From NCBI GenBank assembly GCA_016293435.1, contig JAEDEG010000014.1:1-38757 (forward strand): a stretch of 38,757 nucleotides of DNA, read 5' to 3'. Of the stretch, positions 23,175 to 30,684 are shown piece by piece. The notes below the pieces were generated by a model. The model searched no databases. It had not been told where the DNA came from and saw nothing but the letters and a program-made list of their open reading frames with translations. Origin of the DNA: Clostridia bacterium. Its GTDB lineage: Bacteria > Bacillota > Clostridia > UMGS1810. The position numbers and the translations under genes are program-made. Numbering within the stretch: the stretch's first letter is position 1; each line of letters opens with the position of its first letter.

Positions 23175-24152
23175 TTATTTGATATAACTCCTATGGTTGT
23201 TTTGCTTATCCACAACAATATATTTATCAAAATTAAAATCACTTTTTATCGCTTCAAATTTTTTTTCACCCATTACAAAAATTGCGGTTGAGAGCATATC
23301 CGCGTCAAAGGATGAATCTCCCACAACCGATACACTGATTAATCCCGAGTCGGCAGGATAGCCGGTTTCGGGATTTATTATATGATGATATATTTTGCCG
23401 TCTTTTTCAAAATATCGTTCATAAGAGCCCGAGGTAACGCAGGTTTTGTTCGATAGCTCCTCCACGGCAAAATACTCTCCGCGCGCAGAGTCGGGGTCTT
23501 GCAGACCGATTTTCCACGGAGCTTTTTTCTCCGACTGCCCCATTGCATACACATTTCCGCCAAGGTCGAGCAGAGCATTTTTTATTCCGTGACTTTTAAG
23601 CACCTCTGCCGCCTTGTCTGCGGCATAGCCTTTTGCGGCTCCGCCGAGGTCAATTTTCATTCCTTCTTTTTTGAAAGAAATATAACCGTTTGAAATTTCA
23701 ATTGAGGTATAATCCGTTTTTTCCTTTGCCGTAGCAATTTCATCGTCGGAGGGAACAGACGGGTTTTCCGACTTTATGTTCCATAGCTCTGCCAGCGGTT
23801 TTATGCTTATGTCAAAGGCACCGCCTGTGAGACGGCATATCTCAAGAGCCTTTGTGAGCACTTTTTCGGTCTCGTAAGATAGCTTTTGAGGCTCTTTAAA
23901 TGCATTTTTGTTGATTTCGTAAATCTCACTGCCCTCTATATGTGCACTCAGCAGAAATTCAATTCTTTGAATTTCTGCAACAGCCGCCTTTGCAGCCTCC
24001 TGTGCTTTTTGGTCATCTTCGGCATAGCAGGTAACAGTAACAATGGTGTCCATGCAGGTTGCTGTTTCTGTGGCTTTTTTTTCACTATTGCATGAGGTCA
24101 GCAAAATACACAGTACTATTGCTGTAAAAATTGATAATAAAATTTTTTTCAT
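23175..24152 (-). CDS. apbE: FAD:protein FMN transferase, lipoprotein
   Basis: ApbE attaches FMN covalently to Thr in Rnf/Nqr-type flavoproteins outside the membrane. 325 residues with a lipoprotein signal: MKKILLSIFTAIVLCILLTSC with the lipobox cysteine at 21 (written in two parts, MKKILLSIF and LLTSC). Family motifs: MDTIVTVTCYA, IDLGGAAKGYAADKA, GGNVYAMG, HHIINPETGYPAD and the metal-binding DADMLSTAIFVMG. AAGGAGC lies about 10 bp before the ATG. It is a single gene on the minus strand, convergent with the pseudouridine synthase gene; no rnf genes are in the window. Confidence 0.95.
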   Translation of the reverse strand: MKKILLSIFTAIVLCILLTSCNSEKKATETATCMDTIVTVTCYAEDDQKAQEAAKAAVAEIQRIEFLLSAHIEGSEIYEINKNAFKEPQKLSYETEKVLTKALEICRLTGGAFDISIKPLAELWNIKSENPSVPSDDEIATAKEKTDYTSIEISNGYISFKKEGMKIDLGGAAKGYAADKAAEVLKSHGIKNALLDLGGNVYAMGQSEKKAPWKIGLQDPDSARGEYFAVEELSNKTCVTSGSYERYFEKDGKIYHHIINPETGYPADSGLISVSVVGDSSFDADMLSTAIFVMGEKKFEAIKSDFNFDKYIVVDKQNNHRSYIK

Positions 24153-24243
24153 AGGTCTGATGCTCCTTATTTATTCAATATATATGTTATACTCAAAAGT
24201 CTTTTGTGTCAATATTTTTGTTGCTATTATTTAAATATTTTTC

Positions 24244-24272
24244 TTGATTTTATCATAAATTCATTATATAAT
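24244..24272 (+). promoter_or_regulatory. promoter of darA operon
   Basis: TTGATT (24244-24249), 17 bp, TATAAT (24267-24272), 33 bp before the darA start. Confidence 0.8.
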
Positions 24273-24305
24273 ATAGATATACACCAATATGAGGAGAGTG
24301 ATATT

Positions 24306-24632
24306 ATGAAGTTAGTTCTCGCAATAGTAAATGATGAAGACGGCAACAAGGTATTAAACTCACTTTCAAAGGCGGGGTTCAGCGTAACAAAGCTTGCCAC
24401 CACAGGCGGATTTTTAAAAGCCGGCAACATGACATTGCTTATAGGTACCGATGACGAAAAAGTGGATGAGGTAATCGGTATTATTAAGGAAAAGAGCCAG
24501 CGCAGAAAGCAGATTACGGCATCTCCCATGCCCATGGGAGCATCAGCTTCATTTACCCCATATCCTATAGAGATTCAGATTGGCGGCGCAACAATATTTG
24601 TTCTCGATGTAGACAGATTTGAAAAGGTATAA
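24306..24632 (+). CDS. darA: cyclic-di-AMP receptor, PII-like
   Basis: DarA (PstA/YaaQ) is a cytoplasmic trimeric PII-like protein that binds the second messenger c-di-AMP. 108 residues from ATG 24306, with GAGGAG upstream; longer frames include the promoter. Visible: MKLVLAIVNDEDGNKVLNSL, TKLATTGGFLKAGNMTLLIG (in pieces) with the TGGFL-x-GN loop that contacts the nucleotide, and a C-terminal GGATIFVLDVDRFEKV. Synteny with holB, ricT and rsmI matches the Bacillus yaaQ region. Its effector partner is unknown in most species. Confidence 0.95.
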   Translation: MKLVLAIVNDEDGNKVLNSLSKAGFSVTKLATTGGFLKAGNMTLLIGTDDEKVDEVIGIIKEKSQRRKQITASPMPMGASASFTPYPIEIQIGGATIFVLDVDRFEKV

Positions 24633-24637
24633 TATAA

Positions 24638-25618
24638 ATGCTTTCATCTCAGCAACAAAAAATACTTGTGCATTTTGAGAACGCTATAGCGGCAGACTCG
24701 CTACGCCATGCATATATAATAGAGGGCGAAAAGGGCATGGGCAAAAAGTACCTTTGTGACCGTATACAGTTGTATTTTGCCTGCCACACAGGGCGCGCCT
24801 GCGGTGAGTGCAGCGGCTGCAAAAGTGCCCAAATCGGAGCAAACCCCGATATTATTCGTGTGTCCAACGGAGATAAAAAGAATTATGAAATCGATTCTGT
24901 AAGAGCACTTATAAAAAAGGTGTATGAAAGGCCGATTGTATCTTCTCATAAGCTCATTATCATACAAAATGCCCACGCACTGGGAAAAATATGCCAAAAT
25001 GCGCTTCTTAAGGTAATAGAAGAGCCGCCGCCGTATGCGGTGTTCATTCTGCTGTGCGACAACCTGAGCACTATTTTGCCGACTGTGCTTTCGAGGGTTA
25101 TGGTGATGAAGCTCTCTATGTGGAGTGAAGATGAGCTCAGAGCCTGTCATGCGCTCGACCGAGCCGACGATTTTTTTTATGGGTATGCCATGGGCAACAT
25201 AGGCACTCTGATATCGGTCAGCTCAGATGAGGGGTTTCGTCAGCTGCGCAAAGATGCCATAGGTGTTTTATGCGCCTTTGCAAAGAACTCAGAATACGGT
25301 GTATATGACGCAACGGAATTTTGGACAAAGAATAAAGAAAATATTCATGATGTGATAAATATTACCGCTCTTTTTTTGAGAGATGTTATTTTTTTCAAAA
25401 CCGGGCAAAAAGAGCTTATTGTCAATAAGGACGAGCTTGCAAGAATAAAAAATCTGTCTGACTTGCTCTGCCTCGGAGCTTGTCTCAAAATGACAGAGAC
25501 GGTGGGCAATATCGCATCGGGAATATCAAGAAACGAAAATTTAAGCATGGCCGTACAAACAATGTTTATGCGGCTCAGGGAGGTAATAAATGATAGAGGT
25601 AAGCGGAATAAGGTTTAA
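24638..25618 (+). CDS. holB: DNA polymerase III delta' subunit
   Basis: The delta' subunit is part of the clamp loader that places the beta sliding clamp on DNA. 326 residues: an AAA+ fold with a Walker A-like GEKGMGKK (30-37), a zinc-binding cysteine group C49, C55, C58, C61 (CGECSGC), IIQNAHALGKICQNALLKVIEEPP (in parts) as the Walker B/sensor region, and a degenerate SRC motif (LSRVMV). Delta' does not itself hydrolyse ATP, so divergence there is expected. It is 5 bp after darA and overlaps ricT by 29 bp. Confidence 0.94.
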   Translation: MLSSQQQKILVHFENAIAADSLRHAYIIEGEKGMGKKYLCDRIQLYFACHTGRACGECSGCKSAQIGANPDIIRVSNGDKKNYEIDSVRALIKKVYERPIVSSHKLIIIQNAHALGKICQNALLKVIEEPPPYAVFILLCDNLSTILPTVLSRVMVMKLSMWSEDELRACHALDRADDFFYGYAMGNIGTLISVSSDEGFRQLRKDAIGVLCAFAKNSEYGVYDATEFWTKNKENIHDVINITALFLRDVIFFKTGQKELIVNKDELARIKNLSDLLCLGACLKMTETVGNIASGISRNENLSMAVQTMFMRLREVINDRGKRNKV

Positions 25619-26462
25619 GAGCGTTGGCAAAATATATTATTTCGACGCCGGAAGCCTTGCTTTAAAAGCCGGTGACCACGTTATAGTGGAAACATCGAGA
25701 GGAATAGAATACGGAACTGTGGTTATAGCAAAAAAGCAGGTTGTTGACGAGGAAATTGTTCCGCCTCTCAAAAAAATTCTTCGATTGGCTACAGAAGATG
25801 ATGATAAGGCAATAGCAAAAAATAAAGAGCTGGAAAGAGATGCTTTTAGGGTTTGTCAAGACAAAATCCGTGAACACAATCTTGATATGAAGCTTATAGA
25901 CGTTGAATATACCTTTGATCACAACAAGGTATTGTTCTACTTTACCGCAGACGGCAGAGTGGATTTCAGAGAGCTTGTAAGAGACTTGGCGGGAGTATTT
26001 AAAACCCGCATAGAGCTTCGTCAGATTGGAGTGAGAGACGAGTCCAAAATGCTTGGAGGCCTTGGAATATGCGGCAGACAGCTTTGCTGCAACCTTTTCC
26101 TCAGTGATTTTGCTCCGGTGTCTATCAAAATGGCAAAGGAACAGAATCTTTCTCTCAATCCTGCCAAGATATCCGGCACCTGCGGCAGGCTTATGTGTTG
26201 TCTTAAGCACGAGCAGGAGGTTTATGAAGCTATAGCCAAAAGCACTCCGGGTGTGGGGTCAATTGTAAAAACCCCCGACGGAAAGGGTCAGGTTACCGCA
26301 GTTTCGCCTCTCAAGGGTGTGCTTACGGTGGCTGTGGAATACGGCGAAGAAAAAGAGCTTAAGGACTATAAGGTAGAGGATGTCAAGGTTCTCAAAAAGG
26401 TTTTTGCCCACAATGACGAAAAGGTTGATATGGCAGAGCTTAAGAAACTTGAAAAAGATTGA
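25590..26462 (+). CDS. ricT: RicT/YaaT, PSP1-domain Fe-S protein
   Basis: RicT is a member of the RicA-RicF-RicT (Y-) complex which, in Bacillus, carries Fe-S clusters and controls RNase Y mRNA processing and sporulation phosphorelay entry. 290 residues with the PSP1 domain (about 60-150) and six conserved cysteines: C161, C166, C167 in GGLGICGRQLCC and C198, C203, C204 in GTCGRLMCCLKHE. GGGAGG lies upstream of ATG 25590, inside the end of holB. A promoter and a ferredoxin gene follow. Confidence 0.96.
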   Translation: MIEVSGIRFKSVGKIYYFDAGSLALKAGDHVIVETSRGIEYGTVVIAKKQVVDEEIVPPLKKILRLATEDDDKAIAKNKELERDAFRVCQDKIREHNLDMKLIDVEYTFDHNKVLFYFTADGRVDFRELVRDLAGVFKTRIELRQIGVRDESKMLGGLGICGRQLCCNLFLSDFAPVSIKMAKEQNLSLNPAKISGTCGRLMCCLKHEQEVYEAIAKSTPGVGSIVKTPDGKGQVTAVSPLKGVLTVAVEYGEEKELKDYKVEDVKVLKKVFAHNDEKVDMAELKKLEKD

Positions 26463-26470
26463 TAAAACAC

Positions 26471-26499
26471 TTGATTTTTTCGGCGTTTGCTGATATAAT
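26471..26499 (+). promoter_or_regulatory. promoter of ferredoxin gene
   Basis: TTGATT (26471-26476), 17 bp, TATAAT (26494-26499), between ricT and the ferredoxin gene. Confidence 0.8.
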
Positions 26500-26554
26500 A
26501 TGTAGGTAATGCAGTGCTTTTTGCAGCAAGCATAGTTTAAGGAGGTGTATCCAA

Positions 26555-26725
26555 ATGGCATATGTTATCAATGATGATTGCATCAGTTGCGGCGCATGTG
26601 CGGCTGAGTGCCCCGTATCTGCTATTTCTGAAGGAGACGGCAAATATGTAATTAACGCAGACGAATGTCTCGATTGCGGTGCTTGTGCAGGTGCTTGTCC
26701 TGTTGGTGCTCCTGTTCAGGAATAA
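26555..26725 (+). CDS. 2[4Fe-4S] clostridial-type ferredoxin
   Basis: 56 residues. Two classic CxxCxxCxxxCP cluster motifs are present: CISCGACAAECP and CLDCGACAGACP, each supplying three ligands to one cluster and the fourth to the other. This is the low-potential electron carrier of clostridial metabolism (pyruvate:ferredoxin oxidoreductase, hydrogenase, Rnf). AAGGAGGTG precedes the ATG. It has its own promoter and terminator, so it is an independent, probably highly expressed gene set within the darA-rsmI block. Confidence 0.97.
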   Translation: MAYVINDDCISCGACAAECPVSAISEGDGKYVINADECLDCGACAGACPVGAPVQE

Positions 26726-26737
26726 TTTGTCAATGTG

Positions 26738-26766
26738 AAAACCCCGGGGATTTTTCCGGGGTTTTT
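26738..26766 (+). terminator. ferredoxin terminator
   Basis: AAAACCCCGG / CCGGGGTTTT stem with T-rich loop and T run. Confidence 0.92.
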
Positions 26767-26850
26767 CTGTATTTGTAAAATAAGATCAGCCGGCATCGGT
26801 TTTTGGCTGATGCAGTTTGCTGATATTTGTGCGCAGAAAGGGTATGTAGT

Positions 26851-27522
26851 ATGATAAGAACAGAAGATTTGGGTATAGCTAATTTAAAATTTATTCAAGA
26901 TTCCGACCTTTTCTGCTTTGGTACCGACAGCGTTTTGCTTTCGGATTTTGCGCGGGCATCCCATTCGGATGTGGTGGTAGATCTTTGCACGGGAGGGGGC
27001 ATTATCCCCATTTTGATGAGTGCAAAAACAAAAGCGAAAAAGCTCTACGGAATAGAGCTTCAAAGCTGCTCCTATGACCTTGCGGTTCAAAACATTGCCA
27101 TAAACGGTCTGAGGGAGCGTGTAGAGGTTATTTGTGACGATATTGCAAATGTACTTTCACATTTCAAAAGCGGTTCAGCAGATGTTGTAACCTGCAATCC
27201 ACCCTATATGAGTGCGGATTCGGGCTTCAAAAATCCCGATGAGCCTCTTGCCATAGCAAGACACGAAATACGCACCAATCTTGTTGGTGTGGTAGACGCC
27301 GCAGATAAAATTTTGAAATATGGCGGTCATTTTTATATGGTTCACAGGGCAGACAGGCTGTGCGATATTATATGGGAGCTCAGATCCCGAAAGCTTGAGC
27401 CCAAGAGAATCCGGTTTGTGCAGGGCTCTCCCGACAAAAGCGCCAAGCTTATTTTGATAGAAGCCATGAAAGGGGCGGCACCGTCGCTTAAGCTGGAACC
27501 GCCTGTATTTGTTAATATATAA
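26851..27522 (+). CDS. tRNA1(Val) (adenine37-N6)-methyltransferase-like
   Basis: 223 residues from ATG 26851, about 9 bp after AGAAAGG; a TTG at 26827 has no such site. The class I SAM fold is clear: VVDLCTGGGIIPILMS (motif I) and VTCNPPYM (NPPY catalytic motif of N6-adenine/amino methyltransferases). KFIQDSDLFCFGTDSVLL at the N-terminus matches the YabB/TrmN6 family. In Bacillus yabB sits between yabA and rsmI, as here next to rsmI. Substrate by homology only. rsmI follows after 11 bp. Confidence 0.9.
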   Translation: MIRTEDLGIANLKFIQDSDLFCFGTDSVLLSDFARASHSDVVVDLCTGGGIIPILMSAKTKAKKLYGIELQSCSYDLAVQNIAINGLRERVEVICDDIANVLSHFKSGSADVVTCNPPYMSADSGFKNPDEPLAIARHEIRTNLVGVVDAADKILKYGGHFYMVHRADRLCDIIWELRSRKLEPKRIRFVQGSPDKSAKLILIEAMKGAAPSLKLEPPVFVNI

Positions 27523-27533
27523 AGGAAAAAATT

Positions 27534-28388
27534 ATGGAAAACGGAATACTTTATTTGTGTGCGACTCCCATAGGCAACCTTGATGATATAACCGTAAGGT
27601 GTCTCAATGTTTTGAGAGAATGTGACCTGATTGCCTGTGAGGATACGCGTCACTCACTTAAGCTTCTCAATCATTTTGATATACATAAGCCTCTTACCAG
27701 CTATTTTGAGCATAATAAGAGGGAAAAGGGTGAATATATTATTTCACAGCTTCGCAGCGGCAAAAATGTTGCCCTCATGACCGATGCAGGCACTCCGGCA
27801 ATATCCGACCCCGGCGAAGATTTGGTGAGACTGTGCATCGGCGAGGGTTTGAAGGTTGTGCCTATCCCGGGTGCTGTTGCTCTGATTAATGCTCTGATAA
27901 TTTCGGGTCAAAATACCACGCGTTTTGCCTTTGAGGGATTTTTGTCAATGAACAAAAAAAGCAGATATGAGCATCTTGAATCGGTAAAAGACGATACCCA
28001 CACTCTCATTTTCTATGAAGCACCTCACAAGCTGACGCGCACCCTTGCCGACATGAAAAAATATTTCGGAAACCGCCGCATAAGCATTGCACGAGAGCTC
28101 ACCAAGGTTCACGAGGAATGTGTGTATACCACAATTGACGATGCTATAGAGTATTATAAAGACAATAATCCCAAGGGTGAATATGTTCTCATTGTAGAGG
28201 GTATGAGCACCAACGACAAAAATAATGAAGCCGCACAGGAATTTGAAACCATGACGGTTACAGAGCATGTAAAGATGCTCATAGACGTCGGTATGGACAA
28301 AAAAGAAGCCATAAAAAAGGCGGCTTTGGACAGAGGACTTGCCAAAAGGGATGTATATAACGAATTTGTAAAGGAAGAAAGCATATGA
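27534..28388 (+). CDS. rsmI: 16S rRNA (cytidine1402-2'-O)-methyltransferase
   Basis: RsmI methylates the 2'-O of C1402 in the decoding centre of 16S rRNA. 284 residues, tetrapyrrole-methylase fold: CATPIGNLDDIT near the N-terminus, CEDTRHSLKLL, LMTDAGTPAISDPGE, PIPGAVALINALIISG, and HEECVY later. AAAGGAAAA lies upstream of the ATG. It overlaps the start of the membrane protein gene by 4 bp (ATGA). Confidence 0.96.
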   Translation: MENGILYLCATPIGNLDDITVRCLNVLRECDLIACEDTRHSLKLLNHFDIHKPLTSYFEHNKREKGEYIISQLRSGKNVALMTDAGTPAISDPGEDLVRLCIGEGLKVVPIPGAVALINALIISGQNTTRFAFEGFLSMNKKSRYEHLESVKDDTHTLIFYEAPHKLTRTLADMKKYFGNRRISIARELTKVHEECVYTTIDDAIEYYKDNNPKGEYVLIVEGMSTNDKNNEAAQEFETMTVTEHVKMLIDVGMDKKEAIKKAALDRGLAKRDVYNEFVKEESI

Positions 28389-29284
28389 CAAAAATTATGC
28401 CGAAGCCCGGAATGATACGCGAATCTATGAATAAGCACCGCAGGCGGTTTGTTATAATTGAAATAGTTTTGATTGTGCTGTGGATATGGTATCTGTGTAT
28501 GTGTCAGGAATATATTTTCACAGTTCTGGGGGGCTCAACACCTCTTGATGAAGCACGGTTTTCGTCAGAGGTGCAAACGCTGCAGGTAGGCGAGCCTTTT
28601 GAGCTTCACCGCAGTGATGACGTAACAATTAAGGACTATGCTCTCAGATCCGAAAGCTATTGGCAGGGCGATAAATATGATTTTTCGCTTACGCTCAATA
28701 CCGCTGAAAAAACCCCCGTGTATTTTACCAATGTGACAACCGGAACCGGCGATGATTCGGAGGGTGAGGATGTATCTGCCAATATTTATATGGCAGATGT
28801 TGGCGGCAAAAATGTGCTTGTGATGGCATATCCGCATCAGGAGCTAAAAGCGGGCGATACGGTAGAGGGTATATTTACCGAAATTCCGCTCATTGTTGCT
28901 CACAGCATTGCATCGTGCAGCAGCTTTGATGCAGATGACGAAATTTGCAAATATATGCTTGACCTCAGGGGCATTGAGATGGAGAGCGAAAATTTTGATA
29001 TTCTCTTTGTTTCGGTGCTTCTTGCAATAATACTGCTTCTGGCAGTAAAGCTCGTGTTTCAGTTCAAAAGCTTTCTTTGTACACCCACCTTTTCTCAGCT
29101 TGAAAAATACGGCGATCCCCTTGAGGTGGAGAAGATGATAGAATCAGAGCTCGGCGGCGCAATTCGCGAAAAAAACCGTATTATAACCAAAAATTGGATT
29201 TTGTCGGAGGATACCTTCAAGCTTAAAATCGTAAAAAATCATATGAAGCATGGCAGCTTTAAGTATACGCCGGAGGCTTATTGA
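28385..29284 (+). CDS. two-TM hypothetical membrane protein
   Basis: 299 residues. A basic N-terminus, a membrane segment at about 22-42, an extracytoplasmic domain of about 160 residues (45-205) rich in beta-type sequence, a second membrane segment at about 207-228, and a cytoplasmic tail (about 230-299). It may belong to the uncharacterised DUF6709-type proteins; that is from memory and uncertain. The reading frame continues after TGA in the same frame into an RHS-type remnant, so the natural C-terminus may be altered. It is translationally coupled to rsmI. Confidence 0.82.
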   Translation: MTKIMPKPGMIRESMNKHRRRFVIIEIVLIVLWIWYLCMCQEYIFTVLGGSTPLDEARFSSEVQTLQVGEPFELHRSDDVTIKDYALRSESYWQGDKYDFSLTLNTAEKTPVYFTNVTTGTGDDSEGEDVSANIYMADVGGKNVLVMAYPHQELKAGDTVEGIFTEIPLIVAHSIASCSSFDADDEICKYMLDLRGIEMESENFDILFVSVLLAIILLLAVKLVFQFKSFLCTPTFSQLEKYGDPLEVEKMIESELGGAIREKNRIITKNWILSEDTFKLKIVKNHMKHGSFKYTPEAY

Positions 29285-29719
29285 GACGGCAATCTCTTTG
29301 ACAAAACACAGCTTGATTCCGACTATCTTATAGAGTATGTAGATACCTACACCTTTGACCTTTTCGGCAAAATGACTCAAAGCAGCCATGGAGGCACAAC
29401 TACAACCTATACCTACAACGGCGACGGAATCAGAGCCTCAAAGACAACCAATAACGTTACAACAAATCATATTACAGACGGAATGAATGTTGCTGCAGAT
29501 ATCCAAGGTAACACAACAAGTGTCTACAGCAGAGGACTTTCCCTTTTTGCAAGCACAAAGAATAACGAAACGTCATCATATTTTACCAATGTACATGGAG
29601 ATATATCTGCCCGGATTAATTCCGATGATAAGATAAACCGCAATTATAATGTAAAAAATACTCTGTGCAATAAAAGCTGCCACAGAACACTTTTTATTTC
29701 TCATTACTTTTCAATGTAG
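29285..29719 (+). pseudogene. RHS/YD-repeat protein remnant
   Basis: Starts in frame directly after the stop of the membrane protein gene. The first about 115 codons read as an RHS C-terminal core: DTYTFDLFGKMTQSS, TTYTYNGDGIRASKTT, TNHITDGMNVAADIQG, VYSRGLSLFAS, SSYFTNVHGDISARIN. There is no signal, no start with a ribosome site and no toxin tip. After about 29630 similarity is lost (NRNYNVKNTLCNKS...). An internal ATG at 29372 lacks a good site. This is a stranded fragment of a much larger secreted or polymorphic-toxin gene. It overlaps the convergent AraC gene end at 29694. Confidence 0.75.
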
Positions 29720-30494
29720 ATAGATTTTTGAATTTGCCGGGCGGCATCCCCATATTTTTTGCAAATACATTTGAAAAATAATATACGTTTTCAAATCCGC
29801 ACATTTCTGAAACCTGCGTAATTGTAAATGTGCCGCTTATCAGAAGCTCACAGGCACGCTTAATTTTGAGCCGAGTTACATATTTCACCGGAGGCATACC
29901 GTATTTATCGTTAAAAAGCTTATTGAAGTATGAGTATGACAGCCCCGAGAGCCCATGAAGCTTTTCGTAATCAAATCCTGTTTTATAATAGTGACAGGAT
30001 ATATACTCCTCTGCCGCCGCAAGATGTTTGAAGCGAGCGTTTATGTTATATTTTTGTCTTTGTTTTTTCAGCAGTTCAAGTATTCGATAAAAGTTCTGTA
30101 TCGATTTAAAATAATAACCATCCCGTTTTGACAGCCATTCATTGTATAATTTTTTATAAATATCGCCCAACTCACATGTTACGGCAGGAATATGCACAGG
30201 CACCTGCGGCATTTGTTCTGCAGTATCAAAATAGACATCATATAGGGAAAATTTTTCAATAATATCGACATAGTAATCAGCGTTTATTATACCTTTGGGA
30301 AGGTATAGCACATCTCCGGCATTCATGTGTATTCGATAACCGTTAAATGTAAGATAAGTGCTGCCCTTTATGTAATATATAAGTTCATATGTAGGAAGGC
30401 AGCCGTGGTATATGTCCTTTTTTTCGAGTAATGGCTCATAGCGGGCAACGGACACTATCTGAGAAATATTAAACCTTTCACCTTCAAAAAACAT
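29694..30494 (-). CDS. AraC-family transcriptional regulator
   Basis: 266 residues from ATG 30494 with GGAGG 6 bp upstream. An N-terminal cupin-like sugar-sensing domain (TYELIYYIKGSTYLTFNG..., HMNAGDVLYLPKG) precedes two helix-turn-helix motifs at the C-terminus (DYEKLHGLSGLSYSYFNKLF and TITQVSEMCGFENVYYFSNVF with GMPPGKFK). It is divergent from the glycosidase gene at 30685 and so probably controls it in response to a sugar ligand. Confidence 0.93.
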   Translation of the reverse strand: MFFEGERFNISQIVSVARYEPLLEKKDIYHGCLPTYELIYYIKGSTYLTFNGYRIHMNAGDVLYLPKGIINADYYVDIIEKFSLYDVYFDTAEQMPQVPVHIPAVTCELGDIYKKLYNEWLSKRDGYYFKSIQNFYRILELLKKQRQKYNINARFKHLAAAEEYISCHYYKTGFDYEKLHGLSGLSYSYFNKLFNDKYGMPPVKYVTRLKIKRACELLISGTFTITQVSEMCGFENVYYFSNVFAKNMGMPPGKFKNLSTLKSNEK

Positions 30495-30545
30495 ATTTTT
30501 CCTCCGATATATCAAACCGAAATATGCATAAATTTGACAAATATA

Positions 30546-30574
30546 TTTATATCACATAATTTTTGATAAGTCAA
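30546..30574 (-). promoter_or_regulatory. promoter of AraC regulator gene
   Basis: Minus strand TTGACT (30574-30569), 17 bp, TATAAA (30551-30546). A TTGACA at about 30634 on the plus strand lacks a -10 at normal spacing, so the glycosidase promoter is probably activator-dependent. Confidence 0.65.
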
Positions 30575-30684
30575 TAAATAAACAAAAATCAGTGCAGAAA
30601 ATTATAAAAGAGGAATAAAATTTATTTTCTTTTGACATAGAGTGTGATACAATTAAAAACATAACGCAAAAAGGGGGGCTGATA

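Noticed and set aside
30634..30656. TTGACA ... TACAAT as promoter of the glycosidase gene
   Set aside because: Spacing is only 10 bp, incompatible with a sigma-A promoter; an activator-dependent promoter is more likely.
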